From: Mucidula mucida
Lineage: Eukaryota > Basidiomycota > Agaricomycetes > Agaricales > Physalacriaceae
Direction of reading: 5' to 3'
Length of the DNA: 17,569 bases
Assembly: GCA_015501055.1 (NCBI GenBank)
Contig: JADNYV010000711.1
Span: 1-17,569, forward strand
Shown: positions 17,536-17,569 of the stretch, piece after piece
How the letters are laid out: each line of letters begins with the position of its first letter
How positions within the stretch are numbered: position 1 is the first letter of the stretch
Program-made: the position numbers and the translations under genes
The notes under the pieces: model-generated
Told to the model about the DNA's origin: nothing
The model's database searches: none
Seen by the model: the letters and a program-made list of their open reading frames with translations, nothing else

Positions 17536-17569
17536 ATCGCCATATTTTCACATTTTCACATCTTATCAT
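17528..17569 (+). repeat. Start of the right LTR (cut by the window end)
   Basis: The 42 bases beginning TGTTATGAATCGCC are identical to the corresponding first 42 bases of the left LTR. About 480 bp more are expected outside the window. Confidence 0.85.

Larger units (their letters stand above)
13271..17569. mobile_element. Inverted pair of truncated Ty3/gypsy chromovirus copies
   Basis: Two copies of the 3' half of one retroelement lie tail-out: LTR-PPT-chromodomain-integrase-RNase H end reading leftward (13271-15547), then a 220-bp spacer, then the same parts reading rightward (15768-17569), cut by the window end. Corresponding positions sum to 31,315-31,318 throughout, so there is almost no net length change over 1.8 kb. 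Gag, protease and reverse transcriptase are absent from both. Both arms are broken by frameshifts and neither could move on its own. Origins to weigh are nested or inverted insertion, a rearranged cDNA, fold-back duplication, or an assembly artefact. Confidence 0.85.
15768..17569 (+). repeat. Right arm of the large inverted repeat
   Basis: Partner of the left arm, beginning TATGACATACAGATGATTC and running to the window end inside the LTR. Differences from the left arm are mainly one-base gaps. Confidence 0.9.

Overview
The window looks like the genome of a filamentous basidiomycete, probably an agaricomycete. Its genes carry many short introns (about 46-58 nt, mostly GT...AG). It holds a Zn(II)2Cys6 regulator, an F-box/LRR-type protein of the kind greatly expanded in mushrooms, a Tnp2-like DNA transposon and Ty3/gypsy chromovirus remains. 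I cannot name the genus from sequence alone.

Layout. (1) 1-1317, minus strand: a Zn2Cys6 transcription-factor gene with a complete zinc cluster, interrupted by an in-frame TAG and running off the window. (2) 1614-8657: a 7,044-bp DNA transposon with perfect 32-bp terminal inverted repeats, a 7-bp target duplication (CATGACC) and two plus-strand genes. The first (2203-5528, five exons) splices to a 1,042-aa Tnp2-like DDE transposase. The second (5618-8306, nine exons) splices to a 739-aa companion protein with an Asn-rich FN repeat, a short coiled coil, a conserved-looking middle block, a basic NLS-like patch, a long proline-rich linker and a conserved-looking C-terminus. Both reading frames stay open across every exon junction I modelled, so the element looks intact and possibly autonomous. 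(3) 8821-8899, minus strand: tRNA-Thr(AGU) with a 7-nt intron. (4) 9213-9456: a small MITE with a TA duplication. (5) 9459-11265: intergenic DNA with a diverged 52-bp direct repeat. (6) 11266-12888: an intronless F-box protein gene. (7) 13271-17569: two inverted, decayed copies of the 3' part of a Ty3/gypsy chromovirus (end of RNase H, integrase, chromodomain, PPT, LTR), tail-out, with a 220-bp spacer. The outer right LTR leaves the window.

The most interesting system is the two-gene transposon. By analogy with plant CACTA elements, where one protein cuts and a second binds subterminal repeats, the companion protein may bind the ATGGGRTGACW motifs I count at both ends. That is inference. The seven-base duplication and CCCAGTG terminus differ from classical CACTA elements, which have 2-3 bp duplications and CACTA termini.

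Exon models were made by hand from splice consensus and frame continuity. No alignment or database search was run. The inverted retroelement should be checked for assembly error before any biological reading.
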